Source: an uncultured Oscillibacter sp.
GTDB taxonomy: Bacteria > Bacillota > Clostridia > Oscillospirales > Oscillospiraceae
Reading direction: 5' to 3'
Length of the DNA stretch: 64,000 bases
Assembly (NCBI GenBank): GCA_910585245.1
Contig: CAJUCO010000004.1
Span: 3,145 to 67,144, forward strand
Position numbers and translations under genes: made by a program. Positions within the stretch are counted from its first letter, which is position 1, and each line of letters begins with the position of its first letter. The notes beneath the pieces are model-generated. The model was not told the origin of the DNA and searched no databases. It was given only the letters and a program-made list of their open reading frames with translations. Positions 26,786-34,639 of the stretch are shown piece after piece.

Positions 26786-27883
26786 ATGAACAATCAATTG
26801 CTCAAGAGGGCGTGGATTCTGCTGCTGGCCGCTTTGATGCTGGTGGCTCTCTCCGCCTGCGGCGTTCCGCCAGAGGAGGACGCGGACAGCGCCCCGCAGG
26901 AGGAAGGAGTCGATACCGGCGGCCAGGAGGACGCCTCCTACACCGCCTATTCCACTCAGGGCGTTGCATTTGCGGTCCCGGCGGACTGGACCCGGGCGGA
27001 GGGGACGGACCTCTTTTACGCCACTGGCCGCCAGGAGGTCTACGGCCTCAACGGCGCGTCCCCTTTGGGGTCCTACAGCCCCCAGGGGTTCTACGAGGCG
27101 CTGGTGGGCCACTATGAAGACACCAATCAGTTTTCCAGCCTCCAGGCGGCGGAAACCATGGACGCTTGGCAATCTGCCGACGGTATAGACTGCTATGCGG
27201 CGGACCTCACCGGATATCAGGATTCCATCCTCTACTGTACGAAGCTGATTGTTGCGCCTCAGAAAAATCTGGTGCTGACCTTCTGCGGTCAGGCCAATGC
27301 CGAAACGGTGGGAGACCCGTCCCAGGTGTGGGGGATGCTGAATTTCCTGTGCGAGAGCCTGACCTTCGAGGTTGGTACTCAAGATGAGATCACCGGGAAC
27401 ACCTTCCTCTGCGGCGACGGGTCCCAGCTGTGCCTTCAAGACGGCGGGGATTTCCGCTGGTATCAATCGGCGGAGGACCATGAGCACCAGTATTACGAGG
27501 GCGTCTATGAGGTTTACCGGGGGCAGGCGGCTATGGATAAGGTGGCCTCCATGACCGAGTACGGCCTGACCATGGAAGAGCTGGAGCGAGTGCTGTCCGT
27601 CTGTTTAAACGGCTATATCCCAGGCGAAAGCAGGCCCGTAGATTACTTCTACGCCACAGGAGAGTTGGAGGATAATCGGGAGCGGTATCAGGTGTGCCTG
27701 GACACCTTTTATGGGGTGATTCTCCACAACCAGCGGCTGATTACCTCCCCGGAGGAAGTCCGGGAGGGCGGCAACAGCACCCTCTACATAGGGTTTTACC
27801 TGCCGGAGCTGGGGATGGCGGATTTGACCAACTGCAACGTCGGGTCTAATACGCAGTGGACCTTCCAGGAGAAGACGGCCTGA
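26786..27883 (+). CDS. Lipoprotein of unknown function
   Basis: Exported lipoprotein of 365 residues with a signal peptide ending in lipobox LSAC (Cys near residue 25), then an acidic linker (VPPEEDADSAPQEEGVDTGG). The mature domain starts YTAYSTQGVAFAVPADWTRA, the opening typical of PsbP-like or DUF1795-like extracytoplasmic domains that begin with G-x-x-F-x-x-P-x-x-W; the assignment is tentative. AAAGGAG before the ATG at 26786. It is the last of the five-gene run. Confidence 0.8.
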   Translation: MNNQLLKRAWILLLAALMLVALSACGVPPEEDADSAPQEEGVDTGGQEDASYTAYSTQGVAFAVPADWTRAEGTDLFYATGRQEVYGLNGASPLGSYSPQGFYEALVGHYEDTNQFSSLQAAETMDAWQSADGIDCYAADLTGYQDSILYCTKLIVAPQKNLVLTFCGQANAETVGDPSQVWGMLNFLCESLTFEVGTQDEITGNTFLCGDGSQLCLQDGGDFRWYQSAEDHEHQYYEGVYEVYRGQAAMDKVASMTEYGLTMEELERVLSVCLNGYIPGESRPVDYFYATGELEDNRERYQVCLDTFYGVILHNQRLITSPEEVREGGNSTLYIGFYLPELGMADLTNCNVGSNTQWTFQEKTA

Positions 27884-28257
27884 GATGAAACGAAAGCCGC
27901 GCATTCCGCGCCGGTTCCTTGGAGGCGGCCTGATTTTTGTGGGCATTGGGGCGGAGGCGGTATCCGGATTTTAATGGAGAGCCGTTTTTCATGGGAGCAT
28001 ACCCGCAAACCGCCCTGTTACGGTGTCCTCTCCCCGGCGGCCAAAGGGAGCCAAGTTCGAATGCCGCTGGCGCTGGAGAAGTGCTCGCGCAAATGCGGCT
28101 ATGGTATATCAGACTGCCGGTGGGTTTACAGCCCGCCGGCAGCTGTCATTTGCCGGCGCCGGGTATGGTTCCTTTGTAGAACCTACAGAGCAGTCAAGCG
28201 CCAGGTATTTAAAACGTTTACCGGGGAAAATCCGGTGATATAACGGTTGAATGGGTA
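27884..28257. other. Structured intergenic region, possible riboswitch relic
   Basis: No convincing gene. A 29-codon ORF (27885-27974, MKRKPRIPRRFLGGG) is possible but weak. The stretch 28015-28145 is rich in complementary segments. A strong hairpin (about 28113-28143, CTGCCGGTGGG / CCCGCCGGCAG) follows sequence with partial resemblance to a cobalamin riboswitch: GGTGTCC, then AAAGGGAGCC-AAGTTCGAAT, then ATATCAGACTGCC. The core CCCGC-ACTGT box is missing and no B12 gene follows, so at best it is a decayed element. Confidence 0.3.
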
Positions 28258-28286
28258 TTGAGAAACCTGGAGTCCTATGCTATAAT
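28258..28286 (+). promoter_or_regulatory. Sigma-A promoter upstream of ychF
   Basis: TTGAGA (28258-28263), 17-base spacer, TATAAT (28281-28286). It gives a leader of about 315 bases before ychF that includes two small overlapping ORFs (28344-28403 and 28394-28501). I see no known riboswitch in the leader. Confidence 0.75.
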
Positions 28287-28609
28287 GAATCCCTACGTTG
28301 GACTCTTGTTTCGTTGCAGGAACGGAAGGAGTTCAGGTTTGAAATGGGCAAGAGTTTTAAAGGCAAGAGTGTGGCAAAGGAATCGGCCGAAGAATGGACT
28401 TAAAGCGTTTGGCCGTGATTGCGCCAAAGACGACGGGGGCCGGGAAAACGGTTTTCGGCTGGGCCAAAAGTGCGCAACGGACTGGCGGATGTCCGATGTG
28501 AGGCGGCGTGTGCGCGGCCGCTGCGGGCGTGCCGGCAGACAAACGGACAAACGTTCCTTGGAGCCGCGTAAAAAGTCCTGAAACCCTTGAAAAACCAGGA
28601 GGTAACGTT

Positions 28610-29719
28610 ATGAAATTGGGCATCGTAGGGCTTCCAAATGTTGGAAAGTCCACTCTGTTTAACGCCATCACCAACGCGGGCGCGGAAAGCGCCAACTATC
28701 CTTTTTGCACCATAGACCCCAATGTGGGGATGGTGGCCGTCCCCGATGAACGACTGGACAAGCTGGCCGAAATGTACGAACCGGACAAAAAGACCCCGGC
28801 GGTGATTGAATTTGTGGACATCGCGGGGCTGGTGAAGGGCGCCAGCAAGGGCGCGGGCCTTGGAAACAAATTTCTGGCCAACATCCGGGAGACCGACGCC
28901 ATTGTCCATGTGGTGCGCTGCTTCGACGATGAGAACATTATGCACGTGGTGGCGGACGCGGGGACCAACGTGCCGGTGGACCCCCTGGGGGATATGGAGG
29001 CCATTGACCTGGAGCTGATCATGGCGGACCTGGAGATGGTGAACCGCCGGGTGGAAAAGGCTCAGAAGGCCGCCAAGGGCGACAAGAAATTCCTCCATGA
29101 GGTGGAGGTCTTTCAGGCCCTGGCAAAGCATCTGGACGCTGGAAAGTCCGCCCGGACCTTTGCCTGTTCCGATGAGGACGCGGCGCTGGTGGCGACTTCC
29201 GACCTGCTGAGCCTGAAACCTGTGATCTATGCCGCCAATACCGACGAAGAGGGCTTCACCCACCTGGAGGACAACCGCTATTACCAACAGGTCTGTGAAG
29301 TCGCCGCCGCCCAGGGCAGCCAGGTTCTTCCCATCTGCGCCAAGCTGGAGCAGGACGTGGCGGAGCTGGAGGGCGAGGAGAAGCAGATGTTCCTGGCGGA
29401 AATCGGCGTGGAGGAGTCCGGCCTGGACCGGCTGATCAAGTGCTCATACACCCTGTTGGGCCTGATTTCCTTCCTGACCTATGGCAAGGACGAGTGCCGG
29501 GCCTGGACCATCCGGAAGGGCACGAAAGCGCCTCAGGCAGCGGGAAAGATTCACTCTGACATTGAGCGGGGCTTCATTCGGGCGGAGGTCATCGCCTATG
29601 AGGATATGATGAAATGCGGCAGCGTCGCCGCTGCCAAAGAAAAGGGACTGCTTCGCAGCGAGGGCAAGGAATACGTGGTGCAGGACGGCGACATGATCTA
29701 CTTCCGTTTCAATGTGTAA
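28610..29719 (+). CDS. ychF: Redox-regulated ATPase YchF
   Basis: Universally conserved OBG-family P-loop protein of 369 residues that binds ATP rather than GTP and associates with ribosomes. Walker A GLPNVGKSTLFNAIT near residue 8, G2/G3 region FVDIAGLVKGASKGAGLGN, NxxE motif (YAANTDEE) in place of NKxD, and the C-terminal TGS/ubiquitin-like domain ending LRSEGKEYVVQDGDMIYFRF. The ATG at 28610 follows CCAGGAGGTAACGTT; the open frame upstream is not gene. Monocistronic, with a duplicated terminator hairpin and repeat element copy 2 behind it. Confidence 0.97.
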   Translation: MKLGIVGLPNVGKSTLFNAITNAGAESANYPFCTIDPNVGMVAVPDERLDKLAEMYEPDKKTPAVIEFVDIAGLVKGASKGAGLGNKFLANIRETDAIVHVVRCFDDENIMHVVADAGTNVPVDPLGDMEAIDLELIMADLEMVNRRVEKAQKAAKGDKKFLHEVEVFQALAKHLDAGKSARTFACSDEDAALVATSDLLSLKPVIYAANTDEEGFTHLEDNRYYQQVCEVAAAQGSQVLPICAKLEQDVAELEGEEKQMFLAEIGVEESGLDRLIKCSYTLLGLISFLTYGKDECRAWTIRKGTKAPQAAGKIHSDIERGFIRAEVIAYEDMMKCGSVAAAKEKGLLRSEGKEYVVQDGDMIYFRFNV

Positions 29720-29722
29720 AGC

Positions 29723-29741
29723 GCGGACGTTTTGCGTCCGC
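29723..29741 (+). terminator. Hairpin, left flank of repeat element copy 2
   Basis: GCGGACG-TTTTG-CGTCCGC, directly after the ychF stop. It lacks a T-run here because the repeat element follows. The same hairpin with one base changed recurs on the other side of the element. Confidence 0.7.
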
Positions 29742-29743
29742 CT

Positions 29744-29903
29744 CAGCTTGTCAAAAAGTGCCGTCTAAAATAGAGCAGAAAGGAAAAGAGCTACGAGAGA
29801 AACCCATCAGGGGTTTCTCTCGTTTTTAATCAGAAGTTTTCAGACCTTTTGAAAGGTCTGAAAACTTGCTCAGGCTGTCGAAAATTCTTTTTCGACAGCC
29901 TGA
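29744..29903. repeat. Triple-hairpin dispersed element, copy 2
   Basis: 160 bp, same layout as copies 1 and 3. Hairpin 1: 29793-29805 with 29811-29823, 13 perfect pairs, followed by a T-run, so a working terminator by itself. Hairpin 2: AAGTTTTCAGACC with GGTCTGAAAACTT. Hairpin 3: AGGCTGTCGAAAA with TTTTCGACAGCCT. It is bracketed by near-identical hairpins at 29723 and 29904. Confidence 0.88.
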
Positions 29904-29931
29904 GGCGGACGCTTTGCGTCCGCCCTTTTTT
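29904..29931 (+). terminator. Rho-independent terminator, right flank of copy 2
   Basis: GGCGGACG-CTTTG-CGTCCGCC followed by CTTTTTT. Confidence 0.88.
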
Positions 29932-30028
29932 GGCAAGAGAAAAATGACGGCCGGAGTGAACAGATGGGCCCTCCCAAACGTGTTATAAGTGAAAGGCGCT
30001 TTTCAGACGAAGGAAAGGAGGCATTGCC

Positions 30029-30559
30029 TTGACGGAACAGGAATTGAGCAATGCCATGAAATCATACGGCGACACAGTGTACCGGCTGGCCCTGTGCCGG
30101 TTGCAAAATGCAGCCGACGCGGAAGACGTTTACCAGGATGTGTTCCTCCGGTTGTTGGAGCAGCCGTCCTCCGGCTGGGAGGGTGAGCGGACGAAGGCGT
30201 GGTTGATTCGGGCGGCGTTGAACCGTTGCGCCGATTTGGGGCGGCTTCGGCGCAGGCGGGGAACCTTGTCCCTGGAAGAGATACCGGACATGGCCCGCCC
30301 TGTGGACGAGGCGGCGGCGGAGCTGTGGGACGCGATAGCCCGTTTGCCGGAGAAATTGCGGACTGCGGTCCATCTTTTCTACGGCGAGGGCTATGAGAGC
30401 GGCGAGATCGGCGCTTTGCTGGAAGTTCCGGCGGCGACGGTTCGGAGCCGCCTCCGCCGGGCCAGGGCGGAGCTGAGAAATTTATTGGGAGGTTTCGACG
30501 ATGGAGAATCGGTATCAAACACTGATGGAAGCGGTCCATACGCCCGAAGGGCTGAATGA
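30029..30559 (+). CDS. RNA polymerase ECF sigma factor
   Basis: Sigma-70 family ECF factor of 176 residues. Region 2 reads YGDTVYRLALCRLQNAADAE DVYQDVFLRLL and region 4 reads LPEKLRTAVHLFYGEGYESG EIGALLEVPAATVRSRLRRA. The start is TTG at 30029 with AAAGGAGG seven bases before. The 3' end overlaps the next gene by 59 bases, an arrangement that couples synthesis of sigma and its probable anti-sigma. The residues after about 160 are read in the overlap and may not matter for function. Regulon unknown. Confidence 0.93.
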   Translation: MTEQELSNAMKSYGDTVYRLALCRLQNAADAEDVYQDVFLRLLEQPSSGWEGERTKAWLIRAALNRCADLGRLRRRRGTLSLEEIPDMARPVDEAAAELWDAIARLPEKLRTAVHLFYGEGYESGEIGALLEVPAATVRSRLRRARAELRNLLGGFDDGESVSNTDGSGPYARRAE

Positions 30560-31451
30560 CCGGGTGCTGTTCGAAGCTCGCCGCCGGATGGCGGAAGCGG
30601 GGAACGCTTCCCGGCAGAAAAAGCGGGGCTGGAGCCGGCCCTTCCTGCGGACGGCTGTCTGCGCCGTCTGCGCCCTGGCGCTGCTGCTGGGGGGCTTCTC
30701 CCTCCGGCCCGCGCCTACTGTGGAGCCTGGGGCCTCCGGCCCAGCCGGAAACGCGGACCCGGCCGACGCGGGGACCCCAGCCCAGGTGCTGGTGCCCACC
30801 TTCGGCCTGACGGCCTATGCCGCCGGAACCGATACGACCTACGGTCCCGCGCCGGACGGCAGCATTGCGTTCTCAGTGGGCGAGGGGTGCACCACACCGG
30901 AATTCGGCGACTTCACCGGGTGTCTGTTCCAGATTACTGGGGAGAACATCGCCCATGTGCGCCTCTCCATCGACCGGGGTGGGCTGTACCGCTATCAAAC
31001 CCGGGATAACCTGACAGAGGAACAGATGAGTGGATACCGTCAGGCTATGGCCGAGGGCAGTCTGGTCCCCGCCGCCATCAGCCAGCGGGACGATGGGACC
31101 TGGTATATGCCGGAGATGACCGCCTTGGGCCAGAGCGTCCGGGAGGACTACGACCCGGAGGCCAGCTATGGCTTTTGGGTCCCGCCGGAGGACATGGCCG
31201 TGAACACCGGCCTGGGCATGGCCACCGAGGCGCAAATGGACGCGGACTATTTTAACGGCGGAACGCTGACGGTGACCGTGATTTCCTCCGATGGGACGGA
31301 GAAGGCCCAAAGTTACCGCCTTCACAGCGGCGCGTTGAAGATAGAGTTTGCGGAGGACAACTCTATCACGGTTTTGCCGGAGCCGGTTAGCCCGTATGAG
31401 CTGGACAACAATTACTTTGTCTACGGCATCTACGCCGTACCGGAGGAGTAA
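30501..31451 (+). CDS. Probable anti-sigma factor, single-pass membrane protein
   Basis: It has 316 residues: a cytoplasmic N-terminus of about 48 residues (MENRYQTLMEAVHTPEGLNDR V), one transmembrane helix (TAVCAVCALALLLGGF, about 50-68), and an extracytoplasmic domain of 240 residues that resembles DUF4179-type anti-sigma partners. Its position, overlapping the ECF sigma gene by 59 bases, is the main argument for anti-sigma function. GGGAGG precedes the ATG. No zinc HxxxCxxC motif is visible, so it is not a ZAS-type anti-sigma. A strong terminator follows. Confidence 0.78.
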   Translation: MENRYQTLMEAVHTPEGLNDRVLFEARRRMAEAGNASRQKKRGWSRPFLRTAVCAVCALALLLGGFSLRPAPTVEPGASGPAGNADPADAGTPAQVLVPTFGLTAYAAGTDTTYGPAPDGSIAFSVGEGCTTPEFGDFTGCLFQITGENIAHVRLSIDRGGLYRYQTRDNLTEEQMSGYRQAMAEGSLVPAAISQRDDGTWYMPEMTALGQSVREDYDPEASYGFWVPPEDMAVNTGLGMATEAQMDADYFNGGTLTVTVISSDGTEKAQSYRLHSGALKIEFAEDNSITVLPEPVSPYELDNNYFVYGIYAVPEE

Positions 31452-31453
31452 GA

Positions 31454-31481
31454 AAAAGCCACGCCTTCCGGCGTGGCTTTT
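31454..31481. terminator. Rho-independent terminator, bidirectional
   Basis: 12-bp stem AAAAGCCACGCC / GGCGTGGCTTTT with TTCC loop, between converging genes. Confidence 0.92.
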
Positions 31482-31486
31482 CGCTG

Positions 31487-31909
31487 TCAGTCCGTTGTGA
31501 TTTCGTAGGGCCAGTCCTGAATGCCGCCAAAGTCGGATACATTGGTGTAACCCATCTCCGCCAGTTTTTCCGCCGCCTGGGCGCTGCGGCGGCCGGAGCG
31601 GCAGTAGACCAGGATTTCCGCGTCTTTTTCAAAAGGGAAGGGAAGATCCGGCAAAATATCCTCATTGGGAAAACACACCGCGCCGGGGATGTGTCCTCCG
31701 TCAAACTCCTCCTGAGTCCGCACGTCCAGGAGAATCAAGTCCTCGTTGGCGTCCAGACGCTCCTTGGCCATTTCGGCGGTGATGGTGGACCAGGGAGCTT
31801 TCCCGGCCTGCGACCCGGTGGAACCGGAGCGGTGCATCCGTGCGGAATAGAATTTGAGGATGGCCATGCCGAAGCAGATGACGGCGGCCAGAAGAAAGAG
31901 CTGCTTCAT
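31487..31909 (-). CDS. Membrane-anchored rhodanese-like protein
   Basis: It has 140 residues: an N-terminal hydrophobic anchor (LFLLAAVICFGMAILKF), a short linker, then one rhodanese domain (DLILLDVRTQEEFDGGHIPG AV) with active-site loop VYCRSGRRSAQAA, so the catalytic Cys is present. Single-domain rhodaneses transfer sulfane sulfur. The extracytoplasmic or membrane-face location here is inferred from the anchor. ACAGGAGG precedes the ATG. It is monocistronic between two bidirectional terminators. Confidence 0.9.
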   Translation of the reverse strand: MKQLFLLAAVICFGMAILKFYSARMHRSGSTGSQAGKAPWSTITAEMAKERLDANEDLILLDVRTQEEFDGGHIPGAVCFPNEDILPDLPFPFEKDAEILVYCRSGRRSAQAAEKLAEMGYTNVSDFGGIQDWPYEITTD

Positions 31910-32010
31910 GGAGTGCCTCCTGTTGTCAAGATTTTGGGGTTGGGACTCAGTTTACAGGAAACGGAGAGAAAAATCAACCTTTTTGTGGAAAATCCTTCGG
32001 ATGCAACCGA

Positions 32011-32045
32011 AAAAGCCGGTACGGATAAAATCCGTACCGGCTTTT
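32011..32045. terminator. Rho-independent terminator of UgpC-type ATPase gene
   Basis: 15-bp perfect stem AAAAGCCGGTACGGA / TCCGTACCGGCTTTT, bidirectional. Confidence 0.92.
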
Positions 32046-32063
32046 GAAATGTAAAATGGAAAA

Positions 32064-33242
32064 TTAGAACTCCAGGTTTTTGCCCTCGCTGTTGAAAAGG
32101 TGGCAGACGTTGCCGTCGAAGCTGAGGTGAATCGCTGTGCCTGGGGCAAAGCTGACGCTGGAGAGGTCCAAAGTGGGCACAATCACCACCACGTCCCGGC
32201 CTTCCGCGTTGGCGTGGAGGTGAACCTCGCTGCCCATCATCTCGGAGACGTCCACAGTGGCCGTCAGGGTGTTGGCCCCGTCGCCCAGGGTAATGTGGCT
32301 GGGACGAACGCCCAGGGTGATGGCCTGGGAGCCCACGTTCTTGGCGGCCAGAGCCTGCTGCTTTGCGTCGGAGAGAACGACCTTCATGCCGCCCACGGAG
32401 ACGCTGTATTTGCCGTCTTCCTTGAGGAGCTTGGCGTCGAAGAAGTTCATCTGCGGCGTGCCGATGAAACCGGCCACGAAGAGATTGGCGGGGTGGTCAA
32501 AGACCTGCTGAGGAGTGCCAATCTGCTGAATGAAGCCGTCTTTCATAATGACGATCCGGTCGCCCAGGGTCATGGCCTCGGTTTGGTCGTGGGTGACATA
32601 CATAAAGGTGGTGTTGATTTTTTGCCGGAGCTTGATGATCTCCGCCCGCATTTGGTTGCGGAGCTTGGCGTCCAGGTTGGAAAGAGGTTCGTCCATCAGC
32701 AGGACCTTGGGCTCCCGGACGATGGCGCGGCCAATGGCCACGCGCTGGCGCTGGCCGCCGGAAAGAGCCTTGGGCTTGCGGTCCAAGTACTGGGTGATGT
32801 CCAGGATTTCCGCAGCCTCCTTGACACGTTTATCGATCTCTTCCTTGGCAACCTTGCGGAGTTTCAGAGGGAAGGCCATGTTCTCATACACCGTCATGTG
32901 GGGATAAAGGGCGTAGCTCTGGAAGACCATGGCGATATCCCGGTTTTTGGGTTCCACGTCGTTCATGAGCTGGCCGTCAATATACAGCTCGCCTTCGCTG
33001 ATCTCCTCCAGACCGGCTACCATGCGTAGGGTGGTAGACTTGCCGCAGCCGGAGGGGCCGACCAAGACGATGAACTCCTTGTCGGCAATATCCAGGTTGA
33101 ACTCCTGCACCGCCACGACGCCCTTGTCCGTCACCTGGAGATTGACTTTCTTCTCCGGGTCCGCCGCCTTTTTCTTGGACTTTTTCTGGTCTCCGCTGTG
33201 GGGATAGATCTTCTTGATGCTCTTGAGGTTTAGAGTTGCCAT
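32064..33242 (-). CDS. ugpC: Sugar ABC transporter ATPase, UgpC/MsmK family
   Basis: ATP-binding subunit of 392 residues. Walker A GPSGCGKST, Q-loop FQSYALYPHM, signature LSGGQRQRVAIGRAI, Walker B VLLMDEPLSNLD, switch VTHDQTEAM, and a C-terminal regulatory OB region (ITLGVRPSHITLG). Compared with the ATPase at 19170 it carries an insert of about 30 residues, Lys-rich (KKSKKKAADPEKK), between the first strand and Walker A. The ATG at 33242 (MATLNLKSIKKIY) is where homologues begin; the upstream frame is Arg-rich noise. It lies in the amino-sugar locus and probably drives the transporter at 35467-38766. Confidence 0.93.
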   Translation of the reverse strand: MATLNLKSIKKIYPHSGDQKKSKKKAADPEKKVNLQVTDKGVVAVQEFNLDIADKEFIVLVGPSGCGKSTTLRMVAGLEEISEGELYIDGQLMNDVEPKNRDIAMVFQSYALYPHMTVYENMAFPLKLRKVAKEEIDKRVKEAAEILDITQYLDRKPKALSGGQRQRVAIGRAIVREPKVLLMDEPLSNLDAKLRNQMRAEIIKLRQKINTTFMYVTHDQTEAMTLGDRIVIMKDGFIQQIGTPQQVFDHPANLFVAGFIGTPQMNFFDAKLLKEDGKYSVSVGGMKVVLSDAKQQALAAKNVGSQAITLGVRPSHITLGDGANTLTATVDVSEMMGSEVHLHANAEGRDVVVIVPTLDLSSVSFAPGTAIHLSFDGNVCHLFNSEGKNLEF

Positions 33243-33505
33243 AGCGTACTCACTTTGACGAAGCGGCCTCCGCCGTCTCCGCCTCGCCTCGGGAAGCGTG
33301 TTCCCGCAGGCTTTACGGCAGGTCTCCACACTGCCGCACCGCAAGTGAAGCGGGGGTTCCTCCTTTTTGTTTGGTGCCGGGGGCTATAGCCTCCGCCTTC
33401 GCGTTTGGACGGAGAAGGCGGGTTTGAAAGATGGAGTAGCCTGCCGGCCCGTTGATTTATGGAAAGGCGGAAAGTGCCGCCAAGTCCAACCGTTTGAATG
33501 GGGAA

Positions 33506-34639
33506 TCAGGCTGAGACAATCTCGCCCTTGAAGACAATCTTGCGAATGGAGAGGTCGTTTTGATTCAGCAGGACCAGACTGGCCTCCTTGCCCACGTCCA
33601 GAGTTCCGGCCCGGTGGTCAATACCAATGGATTGAGCGGGATTGTACGTAGAGGCCCAAACCGCGTCCGCCACCGGAATGCCGAAGGCGACGGCCTGCCG
33701 CAGGCAACCCATAAGGCTGGTGACAGAGCCGGCCAGGGTCTCCGGATGGTGCAGAATCGTGGCCCGGTTGCCATGAACCTCGATCATCTGGCCGCCGAAG
33801 GGATATTCCCCGTCAGGCATACCCGTCGCCCGGAGGGAGTCGGAAATCAGAATCATCCGCTTTGCCCCAAAGAGCCGGAAGGCAGCCCGGACAGCGGAAC
33901 CGTGGACATGAATCCCGTCGCAGATCAGCTCCGGCTGCACGCCGGGAACGTCGAAAGCCGCGCCGATGACGCCGGGGTCCCGGTGGACAAAGGGGGGCAT
34001 GGCGTTGAAAAGGTGGGTGGCGTGGCTGGCTCCCGCCTCAAAAGCGGCTCTGGCGGTGTCGTAATTCGCCACAGTGTGCCCCACGGAAACGGTGACGCCC
34101 ATTTCCACAGCCGCCTGAATGAACGCAATGGAACCGGGTTGCTCAGGAGCTACGGTGACCAGCTTTACAAGGCCCTCCGCCGCTTCCTGGAGGCGTTTGA
34201 GCATAGGGACGTCGGGGTCGTGAAGGAAGGCGCCGTTTTGCGCGCCCTTTTTGGCCTCGCAGAGGAAGGGGCCTTCCAAATGCACGCCCACTACCTCGGC
34301 ACCGCCAGAATTTTGCTTCCGGTGGGCGGCGGTGGTTTTACAGATGGCCGTCAGCTGGTCTTCCGGCAGGGTCATGCCCGCCGGACAGATATAGGTGACG
34401 CCCTGGGATAACTCATAGTCCGCGATTTTTTGCAGGCCCTCCGCCGTGGCGTCGCTGAAATCCTCGCCCACGGCGCCGTGAAAATGCACGTCCACCAGAC
34501 CGGGGATGACATAGCAGCCGGAGGCATCCAGAACCGTCTCGCCGCCGGCGGCGCTGGAAATCAGGGCGCCTTCGGTGTAGAGGTCCCGGGGGGCAAAGCC
34601 TTGTTCCAGGTCAAAGACCTGTCCGCCGGTTATCCGCAT
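33506..34639 (-). CDS. nagA: N-acetylglucosamine-6-phosphate deacetylase
   Basis: Amidohydrolase of 377 residues that converts GlcNAc-6-phosphate to glucosamine-6-phosphate and acetate. Metal-binding motifs: DVHFHGAVGEDF (HxH), the Glu in VGVHLEGPFLCEAKKGAQN, GHTVANYDTARAAFEAGASH ATHLFNAMP, and the catalytic Asp in LISDSLRATG. Its ATG overlaps the nagB stop by ten bases, so the two are translationally coupled, in the order nagB then nagA. Confidence 0.95.
   Translation of the reverse strand: MRITGGQVFDLEQGFAPRDLYTEGALISSAAGGETVLDASGCYVIPGLVDVHFHGAVGEDFSDATAEGLQKIADYELSQGVTYICPAGMTLPEDQLTAICKTTAAHRKQNSGGAEVVGVHLEGPFLCEAKKGAQNGAFLHDPDVPMLKRLQEAAEGLVKLVTVAPEQPGSIAFIQAAVEMGVTVSVGHTVANYDTARAAFEAGASHATHLFNAMPPFVHRDPGVIGAAFDVPGVQPELICDGIHVHGSAVRAAFRLFGAKRMILISDSLRATGMPDGEYPFGGQMIEVHGNRATILHHPETLAGSVTSLMGCLRQAVAFGIPVADAVWASTYNPAQSIGIDHRAGTLDVGKEASLVLLNQNDLSIRKIVFKGEIVSA

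Noticed and set aside
28050..28075. AAGTTCGAAT resembling a tRNA T-arm
   Set aside because: The flanking bases do not form the T-stem, and no acceptor stem, anticodon arm or CCA end can be drawn.
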